Shown: positions 37,965 through 46,683 of the stretch, piece by piece
How the letters are laid out: the number at the start of each line of letters is the position of its first letter
Position numbering within the stretch: the stretch's first letter is position 1
Assembly (NCBI RefSeq): GCF_001428335.1
Contig: NZ_LMSG01000021.1
Location: 1-64,000 of the forward strand
Direction: 5' to 3'
Origin: Arthrobacter sp. Soil762
GTDB taxonomy: Bacteria > Actinomycetota > Actinomycetes > Actinomycetales > Micrococcaceae
DNA: 64,000 nt
Program-made: the position numbers and the translations under genes
Notes under the pieces: generated by a model
Told to the model about the DNA's origin: nothing
The model's input: only the letters and a program-made list of their open reading frames with translations
Database searches by the model: none

Positions 37965-39074
37965 CTAGTGGTTTCGGCGCAGTCCGGCCGGCGGCGCCGA
38001 TGACCGGGCCGGGTTGTTCACCGGGTCCTGGTTCACCGGGAGCCGGGAGAGGATGCTCTGGATGACGCTGTGCGGGGTCTCGCCGGCGCCGGCCGCCTTG
38101 CGGTCCAGGATAATCCGGTGGGCCAGCACGGATTCCGCCACGCTCACGACGTCGTCGGGCAGCACAAAATCACGGCCGTCCAAGGCCGCCGTGGCTTTCG
38201 CCGCCCGGAGCAGCTGGAGCATGGAGCGTGGGCTGGCGCCCAGTCGGAGCAGGGGGCTTTCGCGCGTTGCGCGGCCCACTGAGACGGTGTATTCCTTGAC
38301 GGCCTGGGATACGTAAACCTGCTGGACCGTGGCGATCATCGCTGCGACGTCCGCCGCGTTGACCACGGCGGAGACCTTGGCCAACGGGGAGGTTGCCTGA
38401 TGGGTCTCCAGCATCTCGATCTCGGAGTCCTTGTCCGGATAGCCCATGGAAATCCGCGCCATAAAACGGTCGCGTTGGGCCTCCGGGAGTGGATAGGTGC
38501 CCTCCATCTCGATCGGGTTCTGGGTGGCCACCACCATGAACGGTTCGTCGAGTTTGTACGAGTCGCCGTCCACCGTGACCTGGTGTTCCTCCATGCACTC
38601 CAGGAGGGCTGATTGGGTCTTGGCCGACGCGCGGTTGATTTCATCGCCAATGACGATGTTGGCGAACACGGCACCCGGGCGGAACTCGAACAGCCGCGAT
38701 GCCTGATTGTAGATGGACACGCCCGTCACGTCCGAGGGCAGCAGATCGGGAGTGAACTGAATTCGGCTTACCGTGCAGTCGATGCTCCGGGCGAGGGTTT
38801 TGGCCAGAAGGGTCTTGCCCACGCCTGGCACGTCCTCCAGGAGCAAGTGGCCTTGGGCCAGCAACACTGTCAGGGCGAGCCTGGCCGCATCCGCCTTTCC
38901 GTCGATGACGGTGTTTATCGATGCCAGGATCCGCTGGCTGGCCGCGTGGAATGCTTCCGTGTCCATGGCTGCTGCCTTGTGGCCGTTGAGGTGGCCCACC
39001 TGCTCCGTCACGGCGGTAAAGTTCCGGCTGGCAGGGGTGACCTCGTTGACGGCGGTGCGGCGGTGGGAGTCCAT
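37965..39074 (-). CDS. MoxR family AAA+ ATPase
   Basis: A 369-residue AAA+ chaperone-like ATPase. Walker A 'LLEDVPGVGKTLLAKTLA', Walker B 'ANIVIGDEINRASAKTQSALLECMEE' and sensor 'VVATQNPIEMEGTYPLPEAQRDRF' are all intact. A 45-residue N-terminal extension precedes the usual start. The ATG at 39074 has AAAGG seven bases before it. It heads the operon with DUF58 and TgpA and is divergent from tatD; probably it remodels the DUF58/transglutaminase membrane complex. Confidence 0.93.
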   Translation of the reverse strand: MDSHRRTAVNEVTPASRNFTAVTEQVGHLNGHKAAAMDTEAFHAASQRILASINTVIDGKADAARLALTVLLAQGHLLLEDVPGVGKTLLAKTLARSIDCTVSRIQFTPDLLPSDVTGVSIYNQASRLFEFRPGAVFANIVIGDEINRASAKTQSALLECMEEHQVTVDGDSYKLDEPFMVVATQNPIEMEGTYPLPEAQRDRFMARISMGYPDKDSEIEMLETHQATSPLAKVSAVVNAADVAAMIATVQQVYVSQAVKEYTVSVGRATRESPLLRLGASPRSMLQLLRAAKATAALDGRDFVLPDDVVSVAESVLAHRIILDRKAAGAGETPHSVIQSILSRLPVNQDPVNNPARSSAPPAGLRRNH

Positions 39075-39238
39075 CTGCAACCTTTCAGCCCGGGGATCAC
39101 CCGGAACGGGACAGCAGGCCTGCCTTCGCCCGGCGGTGGGCGTTCGCATCTGTTCCCACCAGCCTACTAACACAACTGCCCTGGCTGACAGAGAGTTCCG
39201 GGAATTCTGCGGTGATCCGCCGCCGCTAGGCTTGAGGG

Positions 39239-40141
39239 ATGTGCAATTCGCTGATTCCCGCCGCTTACCGTGCCGCCGGGGCGGACCCTGCAGATGCCGG
39301 GCGGCAGGCGCGGCAGGACTATCCGCCGGCGCCGGAGCCGCTGCCGGTCCCCGTGATGGACAACCATACGCACCTGGATTTCCCCGACGGCGAGAGCCCG
39401 GTGGGCATCGCCGCGGCGTTGGATGCGGCCCAGGCCGTCGGAGTACAGGGGGCCGTCCAGGTGGGCTGCGACCTGGAGTCCTCCCGGTTCACTGTCCGCG
39501 CCGTTGACCTGGACAGCAGGTTGCTGGGGGCCGTGGCATTACACCCCAACGACGCCCCGGGCTATGCCAGGCGAGGCGAGCTGGAGGATGCGCTGGCGGA
39601 GATTGAGCAACTGGCCGCCCACCCCCGGATCCGGGCCATCGGCGAGACCGGCCTTGATTTCTTCCGCACCGAAGGGGAGGGCCTGGCCCACCAGCGCTAT
39701 TCGTTCCGGCGGCATATCGATATTGCCAAGCGACTGGACCTGACGCTGCAGATCCATGACCGCGACGCGCACGACGACGTCGTGCAGGTCCTGCGCGAGG
39801 AGGGGGCTCCGGAACGGGTGGTGTTTCATTGCTTCTCGGGTGATGAGGCGCTCGCCAGGATCTGCAATGCCGCGGGCTGGAACATGTCCTTTGCCGGCAC
39901 GCTGACCTTTAAGAATGCGGCTAACCTCCGCGCCGCGCTGGCGGTGGCAGACCCGGACCTGGTGCTGGTGGAAACGGATGCCCCGTTCCTGACTCCGCAT
40001 CCGCACCGCGGCCGTCCCAACGCCAGTTATGTGGTGCCGTACACCGTCCGCGCCATGGCCGAATTGACAGGAACTGACCTCGCGGAGCTCTGCACCCGGA
40101 TTAGCGAAAATACCGTGCGGGCGTACGGATCGTGGGACTGA
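39239..40141 (+). CDS. tatD: TatD family metal-dependent DNase
   Basis: TIM-barrel hydrolase, 300 residues, with 'DNHTHLDF' (metal-binding HxH, about 41-48), 'IGETGLDFFR' , 'LQIHDRDAHDD', 'FHCFSGD' and 'LVETDAPFLTP' near the end. TatD enzymes are 3'-5' exonucleases or deacylases with a repair role. A 35-residue N-terminal extension is present. TAGGCT (39227-39232) stands six bases before the ATG, a leaderless start. rpfB and rsmA follow as in other actinobacteria; metG, its usual upstream partner, is replaced by unrelated genes. Confidence 0.93.
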   Translation: MCNSLIPAAYRAAGADPADAGRQARQDYPPAPEPLPVPVMDNHTHLDFPDGESPVGIAAALDAAQAVGVQGAVQVGCDLESSRFTVRAVDLDSRLLGAVALHPNDAPGYARRGELEDALAEIEQLAAHPRIRAIGETGLDFFRTEGEGLAHQRYSFRRHIDIAKRLDLTLQIHDRDAHDDVVQVLREEGAPERVVFHCFSGDEALARICNAAGWNMSFAGTLTFKNAANLRAALAVADPDLVLVETDAPFLTPHPHRGRPNASYVVPYTVRAMAELTGTDLAELCTRISENTVRAYGSWD

Positions 40142-40168
40142 TCCGGGCCTCGTCGCAGCGCTTGCTAC

Positions 40169-40183
40169 ACATACCTCGTATGT
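40169..40183. promoter_or_regulatory. Palindrome in the rpfB upstream region
   Basis: ACATAC-CTC-GTATGT is a perfect 6+3+6 palindrome. TATAAC (near 40201), a -10-like box, follows about 20 bases later, so the palindrome lies near the -35 zone. Between there and the gene is a leader of about 200 bases in which I see no known riboswitch. Confidence 0.4.
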
Positions 40184-40400
40184 AAATTTCTTGGCCGCTT
40201 TATAACGCTACGGTTACAGTGGAGAACTATTAGCCGGGGTCGGGGAAGGCCTTCGGATAATTTCACTTCATTCGCAGCAGGACCAGGCAGGACTTTGATG
40301 CCCTCTGCCTGCCGCGCGGAGTGTGGCGGCGCAACGGTGCCCGGAGCTTGTCCCCAGGGTCATGCGCCGGCTATTTCACTGCGTTTTTCCCCGTGCCCGG

Positions 40401-41576
40401 ATGGATCTAAAGTTACGGGCAATCGTGGTCAAGCTCTTCACAACGGACGGTAAGTTCAGTTTTGTCAAGGTGGGCACCCAACTGGTGGTGCTGTGTGCGC
40501 TGGTGTTGGGCCTCGTGGCCTTCGTCGGAAATAACAAAACCGTTACCCTCAACGTCGACGGAAAAGTGACTTCGGTCCAGTCCTTCGGCGGGACCGTGGG
40601 CCAGGTCGTAAAAAGCGCCAACGTCGAACTGAAGCCGGCTGACCGCGTCTCGCCCTCGGCGGACGCCAAAGTGGAGAACGGCACCGTGATCAACGTCAAC
40701 ATGGCCAAGGCCGTGAAGGTCAGCCTGGACGGCTCTGAAAAGACCATCAACACCACGGCGCCGGATGTTGCGGGCCTCGTCACCGAACTGGGAGTGGCCA
40801 GCTCCTCTTCCGTTTCCGTTCCGAAGGACGCCCAGCTCGCCGTGGCCGGATCGTTTGTCTCCATCTCCACGCCCAAGACCGTCAGCATCGTTGCCGACGG
40901 CAAGGCCTCCACGGCCACCACCACCGCGGGGACCGTCGCACAGGTGCTGAAGGACGCCGGCATCACCCTCGGCGTCGACGACCGTACGTCCCAGCCGGGC
41001 AACGCGCACGTGGTCAACAACATGGTGGTTAAGGTCTCCCGGGTGGATACCAGCCAGACTGCAGCCACTACCGAAGATGTTGCTTTCGACAGCATGGCCA
41101 CCGAGAGCGCTGAGCTCTTCAAGGGTGAGAAAGAGGTCACGCAGGCCGGCGTGGCCGGCAAGGTGGACAAGAGCTTCAAGCTGGTGATGGTTGACGGCCG
41201 TGAAGCCTCACGGACCCTGGTCTCCGAAACTGTTTCTGTCCAGCCCGTGACTGAAAAGGTCACGGTAGGCACCAAGCCAAAGCCAGCAGCCGCCGCCGGG
41301 ACGAACACCGGCGCCGCGGCCCCGGCCATGATGAACGAGGCCATGTGGGACAAGATCGCCCAGTGTGAGTCCACCGGAAACTGGTCCATCAACTCGGGCA
41401 ACGGCTACTACGGCGGCCTCCAGTTCGACATCCAGACCTGGATCGGCTCCGGTGGCGGCGCTTACGCCCCCAACGCCAGCCTCGCCACGAAGGCGCAGCA
41501 GATCGACATCGCCAACCGCGTGTATGCACAGCGTGGCCTGCAGCCGTGGGGCTGTGGCTGGGCTGCGACAAGCTAG
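40401..41576 (+). CDS. rpfB: Resuscitation-promoting factor, RpfB type
   Basis: Secreted or anchored muralytic enzyme that wakes dormant cells by cutting peptidoglycan. From the ATG chosen there are about 391 residues: an N-terminal span ('VGTQLVVLCALVLGLVAFVG'), DUF348-type repeats ('NKTVTLNVDGKVTSVQSFGGTVGQVV', 'KAVKVSLDGSEKTINTTAPDV', 'KTVSIVADGKASTATTTAGTV'), a G5 domain ('VTQAGVAGKVDKSFKLVMVDGREASRTLV') and a C-terminal transglycosylase domain with 'WDKIAQCESTGNWSINSGNGYYGGLQF', the catalytic glutamate and disulfide cysteines. Starts at 40323, 40362 and 40425 are possible; none has a clear ribosome site. Confidence 0.93.
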   Translation: MDLKLRAIVVKLFTTDGKFSFVKVGTQLVVLCALVLGLVAFVGNNKTVTLNVDGKVTSVQSFGGTVGQVVKSANVELKPADRVSPSADAKVENGTVINVNMAKAVKVSLDGSEKTINTTAPDVAGLVTELGVASSSSVSVPKDAQLAVAGSFVSISTPKTVSIVADGKASTATTTAGTVAQVLKDAGITLGVDDRTSQPGNAHVVNNMVVKVSRVDTSQTAATTEDVAFDSMATESAELFKGEKEVTQAGVAGKVDKSFKLVMVDGREASRTLVSETVSVQPVTEKVTVGTKPKPAAAAGTNTGAAAPAMMNEAMWDKIAQCESTGNWSINSGNGYYGGLQFDIQTWIGSGGGAYAPNASLATKAQQIDIANRVYAQRGLQPWGCGWAATS

Positions 41577-41632
41577 GCACCAATGAGCGCCTGCGCTGGC
41601 GGCAGCTGACCACAGCCGCCAGGCAATCAGAA

Positions 41633-41674
41633 GGCAGCGGCCGGTCCCGGATTGTCCCGGGGCCGGCCGCTGCC
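41633..41674 (+). terminator. rpfB terminator
   Basis: GGCAGCGGCCGG (41633-41644) pairs perfectly with CCGGCCGCTGCC (41663-41674). Confidence 0.75.
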
Positions 41675-41760
41675 GTTAAGCGGAAACGCACACCGCGTAA
41701 CACGCATGATCCGCCCGGTTAGCGGATGGCCCGTCACGGCGGCCGGGATAGGATACCTAG

Positions 41761-42633
41761 GTGACTGAACCGACTGCCGCCGCGCCCGCACCCCTCTTCG
41801 GTGCCTCCGACATACGCCGGCTGGCGGAAGAAATCGGTATCCGGCCCACCAAAACCCTGGGCCAGAACTTTGTCATCGATGGCAACACCATCCGCCGGAT
41901 CGTCTCGGTTGCCAACATCGGGCCAACCGAGACCGTGCTGGAAGTCGGACCCGGCCTTGGTTCGCTCACCCTGGGCCTGCTGGACGCCGCGCAGACGGTG
42001 GTCGCCGTCGAAATCGATCCGGTCCTGGCGGCGAAACTGCCCGAAACCGTCAAGGCGTGGCGCCCTGAAGCGGCGGACTCTTTCCACCTGGTCCAGGCGG
42101 ACGCCATGAAGGTGACGTCCCTCCCGGTTGAGCCCACCGCCATTGTGGCAAACCTGCCCTACAACGTGGCCGTGCCGGTGGTCCTGCACCTGCTCCAGCA
42201 CTTCCCCAGCCTGCAGCACGGGCTGGTCATGGTCCAGGACGAGGTGGCTGACCGGCTGGCTGCGGGGCCCGGATCAAAGACCTACGGGGTGCCCTCGGTC
42301 AAGGCGGCCTGGTACAGCAGCATGCGCAAGGCCGGCGTGATCGGCATGAACGTCTTCTGGCCGGCGCCGAAGATCCAGTCCGGACTCGTGGCCTTCACCC
42401 GGCGGGAACCGCCTGAAACAACCGCCACCCGTGAGCAGGTGTTCGCGGTGATCGACGCCGCCTTCGCCCAGCGACGGAAAACGCTGCGCGCCGCCCTGGC
42501 CGGCTGGGCCGGCGGCGCCCCGGAAGCCGAGCGCTGCCTTATCGCCGCCGGAGTTGCTCCATCGGACCGGGGCGAAGTCCTCGACATCCACGCTTTCGCC
42601 CGGATTGCCGAAGCCCGCGAGGCCGGGGCGTGA
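41761..42633 (+). CDS. rsmA: 16S rRNA (adenine1518/1519-N6)-dimethyltransferase
   Basis: KsgA: dimethylates two adenosines in the 3' hairpin of 16S rRNA during 30S maturation. 290 residues. SAM motif I '[16 protein letters not shown]' (about 60-75), acidic motif '[14 protein letters not shown]', and catalytic motif IV '[13 protein letters not shown]' (about 131-143), plus the N-terminal '[13 protein letters not shown]'. TAGGAT (41749-41754) is six bases before the GTG, a leaderless start. It overlaps ispE by four bases. Confidence 0.96.
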   Translation: MTEPTAAAPAPLFGASDIRRLAEEIGIRPTKTLGQNFVIDGNTIRRIVSVANIGPTETVLEVGPGLGSLTLGLLDAAQTVVAVEIDPVLAAKLPETVKAWRPEAADSFHLVQADAMKVTSLPVEPTAIVANLPYNVAVPVVLHLLQHFPSLQHGLVMVQDEVADRLAAGPGSKTYGVPSVKAAWYSSMRKAGVIGMNVFWPAPKIQSGLVAFTRREPPETTATREQVFAVIDAAFAQRRKTLRAALAGWAGGAPEAERCLIAAGVAPSDRGEVLDIHAFARIAEAREAGA

Positions 42634-43592
42634 ACGCACCCGCCGGGAAGTTTCCCGCACGGACGGTCCGGGTGAAGGCGCCCGGCAAAGTCAACGTTTC
42701 CCTGGATGTGGGACCGTTGCGCGCGGACGGCTACCACTCCGTTGCCAGCGTCTACCTGGCAGTTTCCCTCTACGAGGAAGTGGCCGCCACCAGCACGGAG
42801 GCGCCGGGGATCACCGTCAGCATCAGCCCTGACAGCACCCTGGACCTGGACGACGTGGAAATTCCGCTGGATGAGAACAACCTGGCCTACAAGGCCGCGG
42901 CGATCATGGCCGATGTCTCCGAGCATTCCACCGGAGTGCACCTCGAAATCACCAAGCGGGTCCCCGTGGCCGGGGGCATGGGCGGGGGCTCGGCCGATGC
43001 CGCGGCCACGCTGCTGGCCTGCGATGCGCTGTGGAACAGCGGACTGTCGCGGGACGAGTTGGCACACCTGGCCGCCGAACTGGGTGCCGACGTCCCGTTC
43101 TCCCTCCTCGGCGGAACCGCCGTCGGGCTCGGCGTCGGCGATGACCTTTCGCCGGCCCTGGCCAAAGCCCAAACCGACTGGGTCCTCGTGGCTGCGGACT
43201 ATGGACTGCCCACCCCGGAAGTCTTTCGCACCCTGGACCGGCTCCGCGAAGCCGAAGGGCTGGACATTGCCGAGCCTACGGCCGTGGATCCCAAGATCCT
43301 GCAGGCGCTGCGGAGCGGGGACGCCGATGCCCTCAGCCGGGTCCTGGTGAACGATCTGCAGCGGGCCTCCATTGAACTTTCCCCGGCGCTCCGCGATACG
43401 CTGGGACGGGGTGAAGCGCTCGGCGCCCTGGCCGGAATCGTGTCCGGTTCCGGACCCACCGTGGCGCTGTTGACCCACAATCCGGCTGCCGCCGAAAACC
43501 TGGCGGAGGACCTGCGGCACTACGGGCTGACGGCGTTCCCTGTCCACGGGCCCGTGCACGGCGCGCGCATCATCTCCGATACTCTCCTTTAA
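42630..43592 (+). CDS. ispE: 4-diphosphocytidyl-2-C-methyl-D-erythritol kinase
   Basis: GHMP kinase of the MEP isoprenoid pathway, supplying polyprenyl carriers used by the envelope enzymes in this window. 320 residues: '[23 protein letters not shown]' at 14-36, the ATP loop '[19 protein letters not shown]' near 110-128, and the C-terminal '[13 protein letters not shown]'. The GTG start overlaps the rsmA stop (GTGA), an arrangement that couples translation. Confidence 0.95.
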   Translation: MNAPAGKFPARTVRVKAPGKVNVSLDVGPLRADGYHSVASVYLAVSLYEEVAATSTEAPGITVSISPDSTLDLDDVEIPLDENNLAYKAAAIMADVSEHSTGVHLEITKRVPVAGGMGGGSADAAATLLACDALWNSGLSRDELAHLAAELGADVPFSLLGGTAVGLGVGDDLSPALAKAQTDWVLVAADYGLPTPEVFRTLDRLREAEGLDIAEPTAVDPKILQALRSGDADALSRVLVNDLQRASIELSPALRDTLGRGEALGALAGIVSGSGPTVALLTHNPAAAENLAEDLRHYGLTAFPVHGPVHGARIISDTLL

Positions 43593-43630
43593 GAGCCCCC
43601 TTCCTTATTGAGCAGCAGAAAGCAGTCCTC

Positions 43631-45457
43631 TTGGCACACCTTCTTGGCGGCGAAAACCTTACGGTTTCGTACGCAACGCGCACCGTCCTGGACGGCATCA
43701 CCCTCGGACTCGAGGAAGGTGACAGGATCGGAATGGTGGGCCGGAACGGCGACGGCAAGTCCACGCTGATGCGCCTGCTGGCCATGCGCTCAACCCCGGA
43801 TTCCGGCCGCGTGACCAAGCGCAGCGAAGTCAACATCGGCTACCTTGACCAGAGCGACGTGCTCGACGGCGACCTCACGGTCGGCGCGGCGATCGTCGGC
43901 GACCAGGCCGACTACGAATGGGCCCGCAACCCCCAGATCCGCGAAGTCATGGGCGGCCTGGTGTCCGACGTCGACTGGCATGCCAACGTCCATGCCCTCT
44001 CCGGCGGGCAGAAGCGGCGGGTGGCACTTGCCAAGCTGCTGATCGAGGACCACGACGTCATCATGCTCGACGAGCCGACCAACCACCTCGACGTCGAAGG
44101 TGTCGCCTGGCTGTCCAGGCACCTGAAGACCCGGTGGCGGGCCAACCAGGGCGCCTTCCTGGTGGTCACCCACGACCGGTGGTTCCTGGACGAAGTCTGC
44201 ACCAAAACCTGGGAAATCCACGACGGCATCATGGACCCGTTCGACGGCGGCTACGCGGCCTATGTCCTGGCCCGCGCCGAGCGTGACCGCGCGGCGAATG
44301 TCATGGAAGGCAAGCGCCAGATGCTCGTGAAGAAGGAGCTCGCCTGGCTGCGCCGCGGCGCTCCGGCCCGCACGGCCAAGCCGAAATTCCGCATCGAGGC
44401 CGCCAACGCCCTCATCGCGGACGTCCCCGAGCCGCGCGACTCCACAGCCCTGAGCAAGATGGCCACCGCCCGGCTCGGCAAGGACGTCCTGGACCTCGAG
44501 AACGTCTCGCTCGACTTCCTCGGCGGCGACCCCGGCCAGAAACTCTTCGACAACATCACACTGCGGCTTGCGCCCGGTGAGCGGCTGGGCCTCGTGGGCG
44601 TCAACGGCGCCGGCAAGACCACCCTGCTGAAACTCCTCAACGGCGAGATTGAGCCGTCATCCGGCAAGGTCAAGCGCGGCAAGACCGTGGTCACCGCCGT
44701 GCTGACCCAGGAGGTCAAAGAACTCGACGACGTCTCGGACCTGCGCGTGATCGAAGTCATCGAGCGCGAAAAGCGGTCCTTCAATGTGGGCGGCAAGGAA
44801 TTCACGGCGGGCCAGCTCGTGGAGCAGCTCGGCTTCACCAACGAGAAGCAGTGGACCCCGGTCAGGGACCTCTCCGGTGGTGAGCGCCGGCGCCTCCAGC
44901 TTCTGCGCCTGCTGGTGGGGGAGCCAAACGTGCTGATGCTCGATGAGCCCACCAACGACCTCGACACCGATACCCTTGCCGCGGTCGAAGACGTCCTTGA
45001 CGGCTGGCCGGGCACGCTCGTTGTGGTCAGCCACGACCGCTACCTGCTGGAGCGCGTGACGGACCACCAGATGGCGCTGCTGGGCGACGGCAAGATCCGC
45101 GCCCTGCCACGCGGCGTGGACCAGTACCTCGAACTCCGCGAAGGGGCTCTGGCCGGCTCCACCATCACCGGCGGCGGCAACCCCGTCACGGGTCCGAGCG
45201 GCAGCTCCGCCCCCGCGGCCTCCGGCTCCTCCGAAGCCGAAAAGCGCGACGCCCGGAAGGCCAAAAACCGGATCGAGCGCCAGCTGGGCAAACTGGAGCA
45301 GCAGGAAAAGAAGATCCACGACCAGATGGTCAAGAGCACCGCGGCATCCGACTTCGACGCCCTCGCCGACCAGAACAAAAAACTCAAGGACCTCGCCACC
45401 GACCGCGAAGCCCTGGAACTCGAATGGATGGAAGCCTTGGAAGTCCTCGGCGAATAG
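43631..45457 (+). CDS. ABC-F family ATPase (Uup-like)
   Basis: Soluble twin ATPase without membrane domain, of the ribosome-associated ABC-F type. 608 residues. First cassette: 'GRNGDGKST' , 'LSGGQKRRVALAKLLI', 'IMLDEPTNHLD'. Linker with a basic arm ('KKELAWLRRGAPARTAKPKFR'). Second cassette: 'GVNGAGKTT', 'LSGGERRRLQLLRLL', 'LMLDEPTNDLD'. A C-terminal coiled coil ('EKRDARKAKNRIERQLGKLEQQEKKI', about 535-600) is the Uup-type domain. The TTG start 38 bases after ispE has only a weak ribosome site. A translation or antibiotic-protection role cannot be told apart here; housekeeping is more likely given the conserved locus. Confidence 0.9.
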   Translation: MAHLLGGENLTVSYATRTVLDGITLGLEEGDRIGMVGRNGDGKSTLMRLLAMRSTPDSGRVTKRSEVNIGYLDQSDVLDGDLTVGAAIVGDQADYEWARNPQIREVMGGLVSDVDWHANVHALSGGQKRRVALAKLLIEDHDVIMLDEPTNHLDVEGVAWLSRHLKTRWRANQGAFLVVTHDRWFLDEVCTKTWEIHDGIMDPFDGGYAAYVLARAERDRAANVMEGKRQMLVKKELAWLRRGAPARTAKPKFRIEAANALIADVPEPRDSTALSKMATARLGKDVLDLENVSLDFLGGDPGQKLFDNITLRLAPGERLGLVGVNGAGKTTLLKLLNGEIEPSSGKVKRGKTVVTAVLTQEVKELDDVSDLRVIEVIEREKRSFNVGGKEFTAGQLVEQLGFTNEKQWTPVRDLSGGERRRLQLLRLLVGEPNVLMLDEPTNDLDTDTLAAVEDVLDGWPGTLVVVSHDRYLLERVTDHQMALLGDGKIRALPRGVDQYLELREGALAGSTITGGGNPVTGPSGSSAPAASGSSEAEKRDARKAKNRIERQLGKLEQQEKKIHDQMVKSTAASDFDALADQNKKLKDLATDREALELEWMEALEVLGE

Positions 45458-45535
45458 GCTGCCCCGAGTAGCCCGGCGCTAGTTGGGTTGGGTGCCGGAG
45501 CCGGCCCTTCCGCGTCGCTTAGACACGGCCCATAG

Positions 45536-45570
45536 GGAGCGCTTCGGTCGCTGGGCGACCTGCGCGCTCC
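45536..45570. terminator. Compound hairpin between the ABC-F gene and tetR
   Basis: Nested perfect stems: GGAGCGC (45536-45542) with GCGCTCC (45564-45570), and inside it GGTCGC (45546-45551) with GCGACC (45555-45560), with symmetric three-base internal loops. It sits between convergent genes and can end both transcripts. The rest of 45458-45726 shows no credible gene. Confidence 0.65.
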
Positions 45571-45726
45571 GATGTGCCGCGATGCGCTCCTTTCGGAAGG
45601 ACCGCCTCCAGCGAGGTACGTCACCTCACCGCCGTGGAACCGTAGGCGTCCCTGAACGGAACTTCGGCAAATAGCGGCGAAGGGTCACTGCGCCGCGACC
45701 ATGACCACCACCAAGTGCCCGGGAGA

Positions 45727-46353
45727 CTAACCGTCAGACTTTAGTTCGGGGACTTTTTGGAGGCCGGTGAGGCCGTTCCAGGCGAGGTTGACCAGGTGGG
45801 CGGCGACGGTTTGTTTGTCGGGCTGGCGGCTGTCCTGCCACCATTGGCCGGTCATGGCCACCATGCCTACGAGCATCTGGGCGTACATCGCGCCGTCCTG
45901 GGCGCTGAAGCCGCGGCGGTGGAATTCGTCGGACAGGATGTGTTCCACGCGGGCGGTGACCTGGGACAGCAGGGTGGAGAAAGCGCCTTCGGGCTGCGAT
46001 GGCGGTGCGTCGCGCATGAGGATCCGGAAGCCCTCCGCCCGGTCCTCGATGTACGTGAGGAGGGCCAGGGCGGCGCGTTCCACCAGGATGCGCGGTTTGC
46101 CTTCTTCGGTCAGGGCAGAGGTGATCGAGTCCAACAGAATGTGGAACTCGAAGTCCACCACCTGCGTGTACAGGCCCTCCTTGGAGCCGAAATGTTCATA
46201 GATCACGGGCTTGGAAACGCCGGCGCAGGCCGCGATTTCCTCAATGGTGGTCCCGTCGAGCCCGCGAGCGGCAAAAAGGCCACGGCCGACGTCGACCAGC
46301 TGGCTGCGCCGCTGTACGCCTGTCATTCGTGTCCGGGGTGGGTTGTTGCTCAC
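45727..46353 (-). CDS. TetR/AcrR family transcriptional regulator
   Basis: 208 residues. The N-terminal helix-turn-helix reads 'RRSQLVDVGRGLFAARGLDGTTIEEIAACAGVSKPVIYEHFGSKEGLY' (roughly 13-60), followed by an all-helical ligand-binding and dimer domain with C-terminal 'GMVAMTGQWWQDSRQPDKQTVAAHLVNLAWNGL'. The target and ligand are unknown. GTG start with GGAAA just upstream; a long open frame continues upstream but is antisense to glmU. A tetR gene between the ispE/ABC-F group and glmU matches Rv1019 in M. tuberculosis as I recall. Confidence 0.92.
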   Translation of the reverse strand: MSNNPPRTRMTGVQRRSQLVDVGRGLFAARGLDGTTIEEIAACAGVSKPVIYEHFGSKEGLYTQVVDFEFHILLDSITSALTEEGKPRILVERAALALLTYIEDRAEGFRILMRDAPPSQPEGAFSTLLSQVTARVEHILSDEFHRRGFSAQDGAMYAQMLVGMVAMTGQWWQDSRQPDKQTVAAHLVNLAWNGLTGLQKVPELKSDG

Positions 46354-46502
46354 ATTTCCATCATGCCCTAGCGCTGCTGAAACAGTTGGAACCGGTGGCG
46401 GTGCACTGGCCTGGCTGCCGTGATTCCTGCCAATGTCGCGGGCTGCCCTGAAGCCATGGCAAAATAAATACTTGTGCCTTGGCCTTTGCGCCTGTGGCAT
46501 GG

Positions 46503-46574
46503 TCCGCCCTGGTGTAATGGCAGCACCCCGGCCTTTGGAGCCGTGGAGTATAGGTTCGAATCCTATGGGCGGAA
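46503..46574 (+). tRNA. tRNA-Gln (anticodon TTG)
   Basis: A complete 72-nt cloverleaf: acceptor TCCGCCC pairs with GGGCGGA, D-arm region GGTGTAATGGCAGCACC, anticodon stem CCGGC/GCCGT with loop CTTTGGA (TTG), and T-arm ATAGG-TTCGAAT-CCTAT. CCA is not encoded. It lies 109 bp before glmU; AT-rich sequence at 46460-46480 may hold its promoter. Confidence 0.95.
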
Positions 46575-46683
46575 CTGCTGTGCGAAGACCGTCCAGTAGG
46601 ATGAACTCGGTGCCCCGCCGTGAATTTTGGCGGACAGGCACCGCGCCCAGCGCAACGCGCGACCAAGCAAGGAGAACCCGTAC

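Noticed and set aside
40142-40400. c-di-AMP (ydaO-type) riboswitch upstream of rpfB
   Set aside because: The region contains a GCCGGGG-like word, but I cannot find the GGGUGAAUC and CCGAAUCCGUCAGCU core segments, so no riboswitch is claimed.
45483-45674. Small open frame (63 codons) between ABC-F and tetR
   Set aside because: It is arginine-rich, overlaps the compound hairpin, and has no ribosome site or family resemblance.
46503-46574. tRNA-Gln as an integration site
   Set aside because: No repeat of the tRNA 3' end and no integrase or foreign-looking DNA follow; glmU, a conserved neighbour, is next.
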